From an uncultured Caryophanales bacterium (GTDB taxonomy: Bacteria; Bacillota_I; Bacilli_A; RF39; UBA660), in NCBI GenBank assembly GCA_947564265.1, contig CANOBK010000008.1, positions 1 through 64,000 on the forward strand: DNA of 64,000 bases, given 5' to 3'. A program made the position numbers and the translations under genes. The notes under the pieces are model-generated. The model did no database searches and was not told where the DNA came from. It was given only the letters and a program-made list of their open reading frames with translations. Shown piece after piece: positions 50,581-59,732 of the stretch (within the stretch, counting starts at the first letter, position 1; each line of letters begins with the position of its first letter).

Positions 50581-51435
50581 TTAATCTTCCAATAAATTTC
50601 TTCCTCCTAATACTAACATAAACATAACATATCCAAAAAGAAACGTTATCAAACAACTAGCCATGGTAGAAATGAAAAATGAACTTACTCTAGAAAAAAC
50701 TAGAAACATGATAGATTGAGCAAGAATACAGAAAAAACTAAAAAGTAGCATTTTCTTTGATAGATGTGGTGAAACCCGATAAGAAACACAATAAAGGATT
50801 ATTGTAAATAAATAAGAGATGAGCCAGTAGATAAGAAAGATTTCAAATTTAGGTAAATTCTGAAAGGAACTAAAATTAGAAAATAAATACTGAAAGGCGA
50901 TAAAAAATATTCCAAACGTAAAATATTGAAAAATTCCAGAGGAAAAAAATGATGCTTTGCCATTATTAATGTAATTTTCAATAGTCGATAGCATTTGATT
51001 ATGGTTTCCTTGATAGGCTTTTGGTTGAAATTTCTTTATTTTCTTTAGATTCTTTTCAATATCTGAAACATCAGCACAAGGAAGAATGTAATTTTCTTTT
51101 CCAAGTTCTTCTATCACTTGAATTTGATGATCATTTGCATGTTCCTTATACTTAGATAGTCTTGGAACAGCGATTATTTTTTTTCCTCTCGATAATCCGT
51201 CAAAAATAGAACCTACGCCTCCATGAGTAATTAAACAACTGCACTTACCAATCAATTCTTCAAACTCATCTTTTGGTAAATAATCAAATATTTTCATTTT
51301 TTTACTAGAATATACAGTATAACCCGCTTGGACAATTACTTCTTCCCGAATGATTTTCTGGTCGATTAACCTTTCAATTTCAATCAGTAATCTATCAAAA
51401 CTTTTATCTTGAGTTCCCAGTGTAACTAAAATCAT
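50581..51435 (-). CDS. Alg13-like glycosyltransferase domain fused to a GtrA-like membrane domain
   Basis: A 284-residue protein. The first ~160 residues are the Alg13/PssE-type GT28 C-domain: VTLGTQDKSFDRLL, ITHGGVGSIFDGLSRGKKIIAVPR and KEHANDHQIQVIEEL. The last ~115 residues contain four membrane helices (YFTFGIFFIAFQYLF, LIYWLISYLFTIIL, and two more) with the GtrA-like pattern. The fusion is unusual, since Alg13 homologues are usually soluble and recruited by Alg14. Start at ATG 51435 (GGGAGG upstream), 11 bp after the Alg14-like gene. Confidence 0.83.
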   Translation of the reverse strand: MILVTLGTQDKSFDRLLIEIERLIDQKIIREEVIVQAGYTVYSSKKMKIFDYLPKDEFEELIGKCSCLITHGGVGSIFDGLSRGKKIIAVPRLSKYKEHANDHQIQVIEELGKENYILPCADVSDIEKNLKKIKKFQPKAYQGNHNQMLSTIENYINNGKASFFSSGIFQYFTFGIFFIAFQYLFSNFSSFQNLPKFEIFLIYWLISYLFTIILYCVSYRVSPHLSKKMLLFSFFCILAQSIMFLVFSRVSSFFISTMASCLITFLFGYVMFMLVLGGRNLLED

Positions 51436-51446
51436 AATTGCCTCCC

Positions 51447-51917
51447 TTAATAAATCCATCCTCCATAGACAGCTTTTGGATATAGTTTTAACATACTCTC
51501 CCATTGAACGATAAATAAGTCTGCAAAATGGTAAATTAATCTCCCTGTCACTGTTTTCGTATGAATATTAGCAAAAGATTCTATGTAAATAATTTTACTG
51601 CCAAATAGTTTTCCAATGCAACAGATAGGTCCTGCTGTATGAGCACCCGTTGTAATAATATATTTTGGTCGAAAGCGAATATAATAATATAAACTTTTAA
51701 AGCAGTTGGCTAACAACTTCCAGGGGTAAGTGAATGGATGATCCTTCGTCCCATAAAGTAAGTAATTTACTTTTCCAGCATATTTTTTTTCTAGATAAAT
51801 TGCCGAAGGAGTGTATTCTGTAATAATACGAAAGTCATAGTTAGAAAATAATTGTTCTAATCGCATCATTTCTGTCAAATGACCTCCAGTACTGGAAATA
51901 AATAATACTTTCTTCAT
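51447..51917 (-). CDS. Alg14/PssD-like glycosyltransferase subunit
   Basis: A 156-residue protein with the Alg14-family pattern: LFISSTGGHLTEMMRLEQLF at the N-terminus, then IITTGAHTAGPICCIGKLFG and IYIESFANIHTKTVTGRLIY. Alg14-type subunits bind the lipid acceptor and recruit the Alg13-type catalytic partner encoded by the next gene. Together they add the second sugar to a polyprenyl-diphosphate-linked chain in capsule or exopolysaccharide synthesis. It starts 1 bp after the GT4 gene. Confidence 0.9.
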   Translation of the reverse strand: MKKVLFISSTGGHLTEMMRLEQLFSNYDFRIITEYTPSAIYLEKKYAGKVNYLLYGTKDHPFTYPWKLLANCFKSLYYYIRFRPKYIITTGAHTAGPICCIGKLFGSKIIYIESFANIHTKTVTGRLIYHFADLFIVQWESMLKLYPKAVYGGWIY

Positions 51918-51918
51918 A

Positions 51919-53064
51919 TTATCCCCTTTTCTTTAGAAGCTTCATCCAATCACCCTTTACTTGTTCTTTCGTATAATTAGAACTCATCTTTCTCGCTTCT
52001 TTTCCTAATTTTTTTCGTTTGGTTACACTATTCATTAGTTCTAAGACTTTGTTCGCCATCTGCTCAAAATCCCTATTTTCTATTAGATAACCATTCTGGT
52101 CATTTGTAATTAAGTCATTGGCCCCTTCCGCTGATGAAAAGGCAATACAAGGAATTCCATGGGACATCGCTTCAATTAGAACAATTCCAAAAGACTCTGT
52201 ATAAGAAGTCATTAAATAAAGGGAAGATCGATGCAGAACCTCATCCACCTCTTCTCTACTCAAATATCCATGTAATTCTACAAAATCATTTAACTTGTAT
52301 TGGTAGATTAAATCTACAATTTTATTTTTTTCGGAACCATCTCCCACTAAGCATAATTTCCATTCTGGCTTCTTTTCATGGATCATCCTAAATATTTCAA
52401 TTAAATCAACAAACCCCTTTTCTCTAGAAAAACGTCCGACAGAAACTAAAGTATGTTCCTTTAAGGAAGAAGTTTCCTTAGGGATTGAATCAAGCATATT
52501 GGGGATATAAACACACTTACATTTTAAACCATTTTTTCGAAATTCTTTCTTATAAAAAGAACGGAGTGAATCAGATACTACAACCAATTTATCCAACTTC
52601 TTACAAGAAGAAACTAACGTTTTAATGTATTTTTCATCCTGATGATGATGGTTATGTTCCCACCCAATTTTATAGGCTTTACTATTCCCATATTCTCCTA
52701 ACCAGTTATTAAATAAAGCTCTTGTTGAAATTACAATATTACTATCATTTTCTTTAATAGCCGCAATGGTTTTTCTTCTTCTAAGTAATAAAACGACAAT
52801 TGCTTTATAAGTTTCCTTAATAAAAGTGATTGGTTTTATCTTTTTAATCGATTGTTTCCATTCTTCTCGATTTGGCTTATATTTTTCTATTAAATAACGA
52901 ACCTCTACATTAGAGTCAATAGAAAAGGCAGGTTTTTCTGCTAAACGATAGGTAGAAATAATTTCTACTTTATAATCATGACAAAGTAGATTTGCCAAAT
53001 TTACAACACATTTTTCGATACCACCATATCCTAAGTGAAGTGCCAAAATGCTTATCTTCTTCAT
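51919..53064 (-). CDS. Family 4 glycosyltransferase
   Basis: A 381-residue GT-B enzyme: ALHLGYGGIEKCVVNLANLL in the N-terminal domain, LVSVGRFSREKGFVDLIEIF at the start of the C-terminal domain, and YTESFGIVLIEAMSHGIPCIAF (E-x7-E motif region) in the donor site. It is the first gene of the exopolysaccharide-type cluster GT4-Alg14-Alg13. Sugar and acceptor unknown. Confidence 0.93.
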   Translation of the reverse strand: MKKISILALHLGYGGIEKCVVNLANLLCHDYKVEIISTYRLAEKPAFSIDSNVEVRYLIEKYKPNREEWKQSIKKIKPITFIKETYKAIVVLLLRRRKTIAAIKENDSNIVISTRALFNNWLGEYGNSKAYKIGWEHNHHHQDEKYIKTLVSSCKKLDKLVVVSDSLRSFYKKEFRKNGLKCKCVYIPNMLDSIPKETSSLKEHTLVSVGRFSREKGFVDLIEIFRMIHEKKPEWKLCLVGDGSEKNKIVDLIYQYKLNDFVELHGYLSREEVDEVLHRSSLYLMTSYTESFGIVLIEAMSHGIPCIAFSSAEGANDLITNDQNGYLIENRDFEQMANKVLELMNSVTKRKKLGKEARKMSSNYTKEQVKGDWMKLLKKRG

Positions 53065-53140
53065 GTTATCACCTTGTCCCTATTATATAATAAGTACAAG
53101 GAGAAAGTAAAGAAAAGCCATAAATTTCACATAATTTGGT

Positions 53141-55600
53141 TCACTTAGAATTCTTAGACGTAAGTCTTGGTTTCCAACATACAATCACAAATCCAATGAT
53201 AATTTCTACAATACATTCGAAACATAAAAAATTCTTTACTTGTTTTTCATCTACGGAAGTATGTGGTGGCATAATCGGCTCGTTCAAAAGATCAAGGGTA
53301 ATCACTTGTTCCTTTTCTTCAATTTTAAAGTTGATTTTAAGAGAATTCAAAATATAGTTTCGATTACTTTTTACTTCTTCTATATAGTATTCTCCTATCG
53401 GAATAGAGTCCAAGACAGCTTTTCCTTCTTGATTGGTTACAATTGTCGCTATTTGCTGTCCGTCCATTGTATAAACCGAAAAATAAGTATCGGAAATAGC
53501 GCTTCCTGTTAGCGAGTCCTTTTTATAAATGATGAGACTTCCTTTTTTTAGATAATTATAAATACAAAGAGATGGATTTAATTCTTCTGAACTTATTTCT
53601 ACAAAATATTTCTTTTCATTTGTAATATAAGAGTCCAAAAAAGTAATTTCCAATACAGAATATTTACCAATTGGTAAAGAAAAATCAATTTTTCCCAGTG
53701 AATTTGTCCTTTTTTGTCCAACCATTTCCCCTTTCTTATAAAGAATTGTTCCATCGCCTAAAACAATATCCTCTTCAGCATATACAGAAAATTCAATATT
53801 TTCTAATGGTTGATATTCATAAGAAAACTGATCTTTTTCTACTCGAAAGACCTCTCCTTGTTTTTGAATTGTTAGAGTTCCCTTTTTAGGACGATTATAG
53901 ACTTCTATCACAATCATTTGACCATAGTTTGAGTCTAATACCGTATTGGAATCCTTTGAGATTTGAAAAACAAATGGTTCTTCTAAAGAAAAATATCCAT
54001 CAGGAGTTTCTATTTCTTCTAATTGATAATTTCCAATAGGTAATGGCTCAGCCGTTATAAAAAATCCTTGTTCATTCGTTGTAAAAACATCAACCATTTC
54101 TCCGTTAGGATAAGGTAATCTTTGTTTTACATATTCTAATGTATCTAAGTTTTTAATTCGAAAAGATGCTTTTTTAAGAATAATTTCCTTTCCTGTCTCT
54201 TGATCTTTTTTTATTACTTTCAGATATCGATTCATTGGTTCATTTTTAAAAATAAATTGGTATTCCTGATCTAATTCTGCTTTGATTGTTACCGTAAAAT
54301 CTTCAATAAAACGATATCCATCTTTTCCACTAGTCTGATGAAAACGATAAGTACCATAAGGAAGCGTAATTTCAGTCTGTCCCAACAAGTCTGTTTTTAT
54401 TTTATTGATTAATTGATTCTTAGAATTGTATATTTCAAATTCTGCTCCCACTTCTTCTTTTAATGAGGATCCTAATTCATAGAATTTTTGTAATTTTATT
54501 TTTCCTTGATAAACCGTATCTTCTCTTGTGATTATAACCTCTGGGCTATGCATACTAACCGTATATTCCTTTGGATCTACTTGATACCCTTCCCCACTTT
54601 TTATTTCTTTTATAAAGTAGGTTCCGTAGGGAATTCCTTCTACGACTACTGGTTGATCATCCTTTATTTCAATTATTTTTTTAAATTTATGATTTTTTGT
54701 ATAAATTTCATAAGTCGTCCCCAAAAAAGAAGCATCTCCTTGAGGTATTGACTCTTGGGTATCCTTATCTATTTTTCTAAATATAATTTTTCCTGTCTCT
54801 ACTTTTACCTTAAATTCTGTTGTTATTTTTGGAAAATTTCCTCGTACAATTAAGTTCTGAGTACTAGGACTCACATAAAGTAAAGTTTGTCTAGTTGTAT
54901 CTTCTCTTGTTAATTGAAATGTAGCTGTTCCAACGTAATCCATTCTAATATTAATACTGTGATTACTTCCCTGTTGATAAGTAACTGGATCATTTGTAGT
55001 TACTGTAAAATCATCCATTACTTTATTCGAATCAAAAAAATATTGATTCATAAACGCATCAATTGAATGAGTTTTATTCGCAAATTCTGGTAACATCTTA
55101 TGCTTCATTATTAATCTTTCTATTTCTTTCATTTCTTCTTCAAATTTTTCAACTTGGTTACCATTTAAGGTATCTGTAAAATAAATCGTACTACTTGGTT
55201 CTAACGTTTTCCAAATTAAAAATTGACTTGCTGCATACCAATTGGTGGATGTATGGTCTTTATACTCGTATCCATAATAGGCGATTAATTGAATCCGTTC
55301 CCAAACATCATTTGAAATTCCTGCATGAAAAGCATAATCATCTGTATAACTATCCATTTGTTGTCCTGGGTTTAGTTGAGCCCACAACTCAATACAATAT
55401 GCTGCTTGATTGTCACTACTTCTTCTAAAAATTCTCATCTGTTCATATTTTCCTACTGTCTGTCCTGACCTAAACTTTTTTAAATAAGCACCTTCTACTA
55501 ATTCTCCTTCATAAAAAGAATCACTTTGTGCATAAACGTTACTTGTCACTGTTACAAGTGCCACTACTACTAATGTTAAAAAATATTTTAAATATTTCAT
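53141..55600 (-). CDS. Thioester-domain / Cna-B (SpaA-type) surface adhesin with LPXTG-like tail
   Basis: An 819-residue wall-linked adhesin. A signal peptide (1-24) is followed by a TQXA-type thioester domain (~45-180), with AYCIELW (thioester Cys) and WYAASQFLIW (Gln partner). Then come about five Cna-B/SpaA repeats, each opening with a motif like GKIIFRKID, GKIKLQKF, RYLKVIKKD, GTLTIQKQ or GSLIIYKKD, and with an EE/KE-type Glu in the strand (YFIKEI, YQLEEIE, YYIEEV) that forms isopeptide bonds. The C-terminus is PPHTS, a hydrophobic helix and a basic tail: an atypical sorting signal. It is probably covalently host- or surface-reactive. Isolated gene. Confidence 0.9.
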   Translation of the reverse strand: MKYLKYFLTLVVVALVTVTSNVYAQSDSFYEGELVEGAYLKKFRSGQTVGKYEQMRIFRRSSDNQAAYCIELWAQLNPGQQMDSYTDDYAFHAGISNDVWERIQLIAYYGYEYKDHTSTNWYAASQFLIWKTLEPSSTIYFTDTLNGNQVEKFEEEMKEIERLIMKHKMLPEFANKTHSIDAFMNQYFFDSNKVMDDFTVTTNDPVTYQQGSNHSINIRMDYVGTATFQLTREDTTRQTLLYVSPSTQNLIVRGNFPKITTEFKVKVETGKIIFRKIDKDTQESIPQGDASFLGTTYEIYTKNHKFKKIIEIKDDQPVVVEGIPYGTYFIKEIKSGEGYQVDPKEYTVSMHSPEVIITREDTVYQGKIKLQKFYELGSSLKEEVGAEFEIYNSKNQLINKIKTDLLGQTEITLPYGTYRFHQTSGKDGYRFIEDFTVTIKAELDQEYQFIFKNEPMNRYLKVIKKDQETGKEIILKKASFRIKNLDTLEYVKQRLPYPNGEMVDVFTTNEQGFFITAEPLPIGNYQLEEIETPDGYFSLEEPFVFQISKDSNTVLDSNYGQMIVIEVYNRPKKGTLTIQKQGEVFRVEKDQFSYEYQPLENIEFSVYAEEDIVLGDGTILYKKGEMVGQKRTNSLGKIDFSLPIGKYSVLEITFLDSYITNEKKYFVEISSEELNPSLCIYNYLKKGSLIIYKKDSLTGSAISDTYFSVYTMDGQQIATIVTNQEGKAVLDSIPIGEYYIEEVKSNRNYILNSLKINFKIEEKEQVITLDLLNEPIMPPHTSVDEKQVKNFLCFECIVEIIIGFVIVCWKPRLTSKNSK

Positions 55601-55717
55601 AAAACCCTCCTGTTCTAACTATCATTATTTATAAAAAAGGAGGACTCGTCCAAAAAAATTACAAATTCCTTAGAAAAATACGATATAATAAGTATTAGAA
55701 AGGAAATGTGAAAATAA

Positions 55718-57013
55718 ATGATTCAAGTTATAAAAAATGGAACTGTCATCACGATGGATGAAAAAAGAAAGAAAAAGTATGAAAATTTAGATATTGTCAT
55801 CACTGATGATACCATCACATCAATAGAAGAAAACTATCAAGGTCCTTATGACAAATTGATTGATGCTACCAATAAAATTGTACTTCCGGGGTTAGTTAAT
55901 TGTCATACACATCTAGGTATGAGTATCTTCCGTGCTACCAATGATAATCTTACTTTACAAGATTGGTTAACAAAAAAAATTTGGCCAATTGAAGATCATA
56001 TGACAGATGACGATGTTTACTACACTACTCTACTTTCTTGTATTGAAATGATTCAAACAGGAACTACTACATCAAATGATATGTATTTTGGAGTACAAGG
56101 AGCATTAAAAGCGATTAAAGAATCAAAAGTCCGTAGTGTTTTTTCTAGATGTTTAACAGGAAGAGATGAACATGCCCTCGAAAGAATCGAAGAGTTTAAA
56201 CAATTAGTAAGAGAAAATCAAGGAAATGAACTTTTAGCTTTTACTGTAACACCTCACTCTATGTATACTTGTGATAAAGAATATTTAAAAAATTGTAAAG
56301 AAGTAGCAGAAGAATTTCATTTACCAATCCATATGCACTACTGTGAAAATCAATCAGAAGTAGAAGGAATTCAAAAGGAATATCAAAAGTCTCCTGCTGA
56401 GGCATTAAAAGAGCTTGGGTACCTAGAACATAAACTTATTTTAGCTCATGGTACTTTTATTACTGAAGAAGAACAAAAACTATTAGCAAAAGGGAATGTT
56501 TCGATTGCTACTAATCCAATTAGTAATTTAAATCTAGGATGTGGAATCGCCGATTTAGTTAGTTATCAGAGAAATGGTCTCAACGTTTGTCTTGGAACAG
56601 ATGGTCAAGGAAGTGGAAACAACCTAAATATGTTTTATCATATGTCCATGGTAGATCAACTTCAAAAAGCTAAGTATCAAGATCCAACTGTTATGGGATC
56701 TTATGATGTATTAAAAATAGCAACTATTAACGGAGCTAAAGCATTAAATCTAGAAGATAAAATTGGATCGATTGAAGAAGGAAAAAAAGCAGATCTTATC
56801 ATTTTAGATTTAAGCAATACTGAAGTCTACCCTACAACCGATTTAATTACGCAAATTGTTCACAATGTAGAAAGTAACAATGTCGATACTACTATGATTA
56901 ATGGAACTATTCTAATGGAACATCATCAATTAACACTTCCAATCGATGTCGAAATTATTAAGAAACAGATTGATCAAATTACTAATCGACTAATGGTTCA
57001 GGAAGAAAAATAA
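55718..57013 (+). CDS. mtaD: 5'-methylthioadenosine / S-adenosylhomocysteine deaminase (amidohydrolase)
   Basis: A 431-residue amidohydrolase with all metal-site motifs: LVNCHTHLGMSIFR (HxH), MHMHYCE, LAHGTF and CLGTDGQGSGNNLNMF, plus the substrate-binding DWLTKKIWPIE and TTTSNDMYF blocks. It most likely deaminates MTA/SAH, or another 5'-modified adenosine, to the inosine derivative. A PNPOx-like gene lies convergently after it. The upstream region has TATAAT at 55684-55689. Confidence 0.9.
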   Translation: MIQVIKNGTVITMDEKRKKKYENLDIVITDDTITSIEENYQGPYDKLIDATNKIVLPGLVNCHTHLGMSIFRATNDNLTLQDWLTKKIWPIEDHMTDDDVYYTTLLSCIEMIQTGTTTSNDMYFGVQGALKAIKESKVRSVFSRCLTGRDEHALERIEEFKQLVRENQGNELLAFTVTPHSMYTCDKEYLKNCKEVAEEFHLPIHMHYCENQSEVEGIQKEYQKSPAEALKELGYLEHKLILAHGTFITEEEQKLLAKGNVSIATNPISNLNLGCGIADLVSYQRNGLNVCLGTDGQGSGNNLNMFYHMSMVDQLQKAKYQDPTVMGSYDVLKIATINGAKALNLEDKIGSIEEGKKADLIILDLSNTEVYPTTDLITQIVHNVESNNVDTTMINGTILMEHHQLTLPIDVEIIKKQIDQITNRLMVQEEK

Positions 57014-57052
57014 AAAGTCAGAAAGCTAACAATTGCTCTCTGGCTTTTCCAT
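57014..57052. terminator. Terminator between mtaD and the PNPOx-like gene
   Basis: Imperfect stem AAAGTCAGAAAGC/GCTCTCTGGCTTTT (with G-U pairs), followed by TTCC. A moderate signal between convergent genes. Confidence 0.55.
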
Positions 57053-57074
57053 TTATAATTAATTAATTTCAATT

Positions 57075-57479
57075 TTAAAATTCGTATGTTGCACTTATAT
57101 TACCATCACTATCTGCAATGGTAGCTTTCGCATTGGCAATATATAATACTTGGAAATTTGGGTTATCTAATGTATAACCAGCTTCTTCCATCCAATCGAA
57201 TTCTTCCATCATTGCTTTTTTCGCTTCTATATTATCGCTATCATCAATTAACTCACAATCAACACGAACCCACTCTTCACCATCACAGGCAACAATGCAA
57301 GCATGATTGTTTTTGCTTAGTTGTCTAGAAACATTTTTTTGTTTGTTCGTAATTACATAAATTTTATTATCAAATAATACAGGATCTCCAAAAGGACGAT
57401 TACTTGGTAAATCTCCATTCACAGTAGCTACATAATTAATTTGTGTTCTTACTTTTAAAAACTCATAGACCTCTTTCAT
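57075..57479 (-). CDS. Pyridoxamine 5'-phosphate oxidase-like (split-barrel) protein
   Basis: A 134-residue FMN-binding split-barrel family protein: TQINYVATVNGDLPSNRPFG, VLFDNKIYVITNKQKNVSRQL, and WVRVDCELIDD. These small relatives usually bind FMN, F420 or heme and reduce small molecules; true PdxH activity is unlikely because the C-terminal substrate-binding part is missing. The start at ATG 57479 follows GAGGAG; upstream in-frame codons to 57524 are not needed. Confidence 0.85.
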   Translation of the reverse strand: MKEVYEFLKVRTQINYVATVNGDLPSNRPFGDPVLFDNKIYVITNKQKNVSRQLSKNNHACIVACDGEEWVRVDCELIDDSDNIEAKKAMMEEFDWMEEAGYTLDNPNFQVLYIANAKATIADSDGNISATYEF

Positions 57480-57640
57480 CTCAATTTCTCCTCTCTCTTT
57501 TATTATATCATCTCTGAAATTCATTCACAATTTAAAAATTTTTCTTTTTAAATAGAAAATTATTAATATAAATATACATTTTTTCTAGAAAAAGTTAATG
57601 AACAATGTTATTATAGTGAGATAGAAATAGGAGGATTTTT

Positions 57641-59644
57641 ATGAGTTCTGATGAAATTAAAAAAAATGACATTTCAAAAGTAATAGATCAACAGGAAAAT
57701 ATCTCAACTTTAGAAGAAAAGATAGAACGTAATTGTTTTTATGAATTTTTAAGGCTTATTAGAGACAATCAATATGATCAGGCATATCGAAAGCTATATA
57801 AAGTTTTGGAAATTAAGACTCCGCTCCAATACCAGAATGAATATTATTTTTATTTTCTTTTATTAAGAAAAATTTTGGGAGAACAAGAATACGATTTTAG
57901 TTTTCTTGAAAATTGGAGTTTTTCTCCTAGTCAAATGGAACTAGAAACTGATTCTAAGGGAAAGTCACTTTTTAAATTTAAAGAGGCTCTTTTAAGGTCT
58001 GACTTTCAAGAAGCTTTTACCTATATTCATGACTATGAAAAACAGGAAAGAGAAGAAAATGAAAATGGTTCAGCAAGCATTAATACACAAATATTGATTA
58101 GACTTACAGATAAAGTTTATCAAAACTGCCACTTTTCTAATGAAGAAAGAAAAGTACAACAAGCCCAATTTAATCAATTTTCAAAAAAAGTATTAGAAAA
58201 AGATATGGAAGGAGCATATCAAGAATTATATCAATATGTAAAAGTGAGAGTAGATAATACTTATGATAATCATATTTATCTATATGCACTTCTATTAAAA
58301 GAAATTTTAGGAGAACAAGACCATGATTTTAGTTTTTTAGAAACAGGAGAACTTTGTTATAAAAGTACTCATTCCAGCGAAAAAGCTCCGCTTCATTTAT
58401 TTGAAAAATTTGAAGATGCTGTTCTATGTTCTAATTTCCAAGCCGCTTATTCTTTGATCCAAGAATGTGAACAAGTTGAAAAAGAAAGAAAGAATAAAAC
58501 AAAACTCTACATTAAACTATTTCTGCGACTAGCTTACTTTGCCTATCTAAAAGAGCAAAGAGATTTATATCCTAAATTCATTAAGGCTTTTCAAATAACA
58601 GAATTAGAAGAAGAAACGAATGATGGTTTAAAGATTAATAGCGAGAAGGATCTTCTTAATCTAATTGAAAACAGAAAATATAAAGAAACAAAAGTACTTT
58701 TGGAACAATATTCTAAAAAAAATGTTGGTATAAATGACTCTCGTATTTTTGGAAAGACTCTATACTTACTCAGTATATTAGAAAAAGCAGAAAATAATAA
58801 AATTAAATTTCTACCAGCTTTTCCTAAAGGATCATACGATGATATTACTTTCAGCCCTTATCGAAATTTCTTTACAGCATTGAACCGATTTGATTATATA
58901 ACTGCTTATCAATATGCACAAAAATGTCTAAAGAAGGATATTAAAAAAGGAGAAAGTAAAACGGAATATTCCATCTATAGTTATCTTTTATCTGATCTTC
59001 TTCTCTACCAAAAAATTAAGAACTCTGTTCATAATGTGGAAATCACAGAAGAAGATTTACCAAAATTAAAGGAACTGTATGAAGAAAAAAGTAAAATCAT
59101 TATGTATTCAAAAAGGTATACCTATTACGTGCTAGATTTGATTGATATGATAGAAACTATTGGGAAACAAGGAATAAATCCCTCCTTCTGTAAAGTTGAA
59201 ACCAATCAGACTAATTTAATTAGTCAGTTTGAGGATTGTATGAATTTAGGAGACTACTCTACTGTCTTTGAACTCATGAATCAAGAATCTTGGATGGAAG
59301 AAACCAAAGATAGTTCTTATAAAACGGATATGATTGTCATTAAAAAATTATTGACAATGATGTTAAGAAAATTGATACCAACAAAAGAAGATTCAAAAAA
59401 GCAAAAATTTCTTCTATTAGAACCAAACTCACCAATCGTAGAACAATTAGAAATTATAAAAAGATACGTTTGTGCAGGAGATTTCTTAGGTGCCAAAGAG
59501 CAATTGATGAAAATGGATGCAACAAAAGATCCAGAATTTAGTATAGATATGTTGGAACTACTTTCTTTTGCTTTAAACCTAAAAGAAAAAAGCACTTCAT
59601 TCGATATGGAAGAATCTAGAAAAGTAAAAGAATACAATTTATAG
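57641..59644 (+). CDS. Helical-repeat (TPR-like) protein of unknown function
   Basis: A 667-residue soluble protein, mostly helical. It contains a clear internal duplication of ~180 residues, with LRKILGEQEYDFSFLENW in one copy and LKEILGEQDHDFSFLETG in the other. A helix-turn pattern occurs four times (FKEALLRSDFQEAFTYIHDY, FEDAVLCSNFQAAYSLIQEC, FFTALNRFDYITAYQYAQKC, FEDCMNLGDYSTVFELMNQE), like SEL1/TPR repeats. There is no signal peptide or catalytic motif. Probably a scaffold, but no partner is suggested by position. A good ribosome site (TAGGAGGAT) precedes the ATG. Confidence 0.7.
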   Translation: MSSDEIKKNDISKVIDQQENISTLEEKIERNCFYEFLRLIRDNQYDQAYRKLYKVLEIKTPLQYQNEYYFYFLLLRKILGEQEYDFSFLENWSFSPSQMELETDSKGKSLFKFKEALLRSDFQEAFTYIHDYEKQEREENENGSASINTQILIRLTDKVYQNCHFSNEERKVQQAQFNQFSKKVLEKDMEGAYQELYQYVKVRVDNTYDNHIYLYALLLKEILGEQDHDFSFLETGELCYKSTHSSEKAPLHLFEKFEDAVLCSNFQAAYSLIQECEQVEKERKNKTKLYIKLFLRLAYFAYLKEQRDLYPKFIKAFQITELEEETNDGLKINSEKDLLNLIENRKYKETKVLLEQYSKKNVGINDSRIFGKTLYLLSILEKAENNKIKFLPAFPKGSYDDITFSPYRNFFTALNRFDYITAYQYAQKCLKKDIKKGESKTEYSIYSYLLSDLLLYQKIKNSVHNVEITEEDLPKLKELYEEKSKIIMYSKRYTYYVLDLIDMIETIGKQGINPSFCKVETNQTNLISQFEDCMNLGDYSTVFELMNQESWMEETKDSSYKTDMIVIKKLLTMMLRKLIPTKEDSKKQKFLLLEPNSPIVEQLEIIKRYVCAGDFLGAKEQLMKMDATKDPEFSIDMLELLSFALNLKEKSTSFDMEESRKVKEYNL

Positions 59645-59675
59645 TTTTAAACATATTCCTGGCAATCAAAATTCC

Positions 59676-59704
59676 TTTACTTTTCTAGAAAATTATGGTA
59701 TAAT
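59676..59704 (+). promoter_or_regulatory. Promoter of the radical SAM gene
   Basis: TTTACT (59676-59681), 17-bp spacer, TATAAT (59699-59704) with an extended TG one base before it. The ribosome site AAGGAGGGGG precedes the ATG at 59733. Confidence 0.65.
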
Positions 59705-59732
59705 ACAGTCACTTAAAAAGGAGGGGGAAAAC

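Noticed and set aside
53240-53512. Plus-strand 90-codon frame opposite the adhesin gene
   Set aside because: A shadow of the repeat-rich minus-strand adhesin; no promoter or ribosome site.
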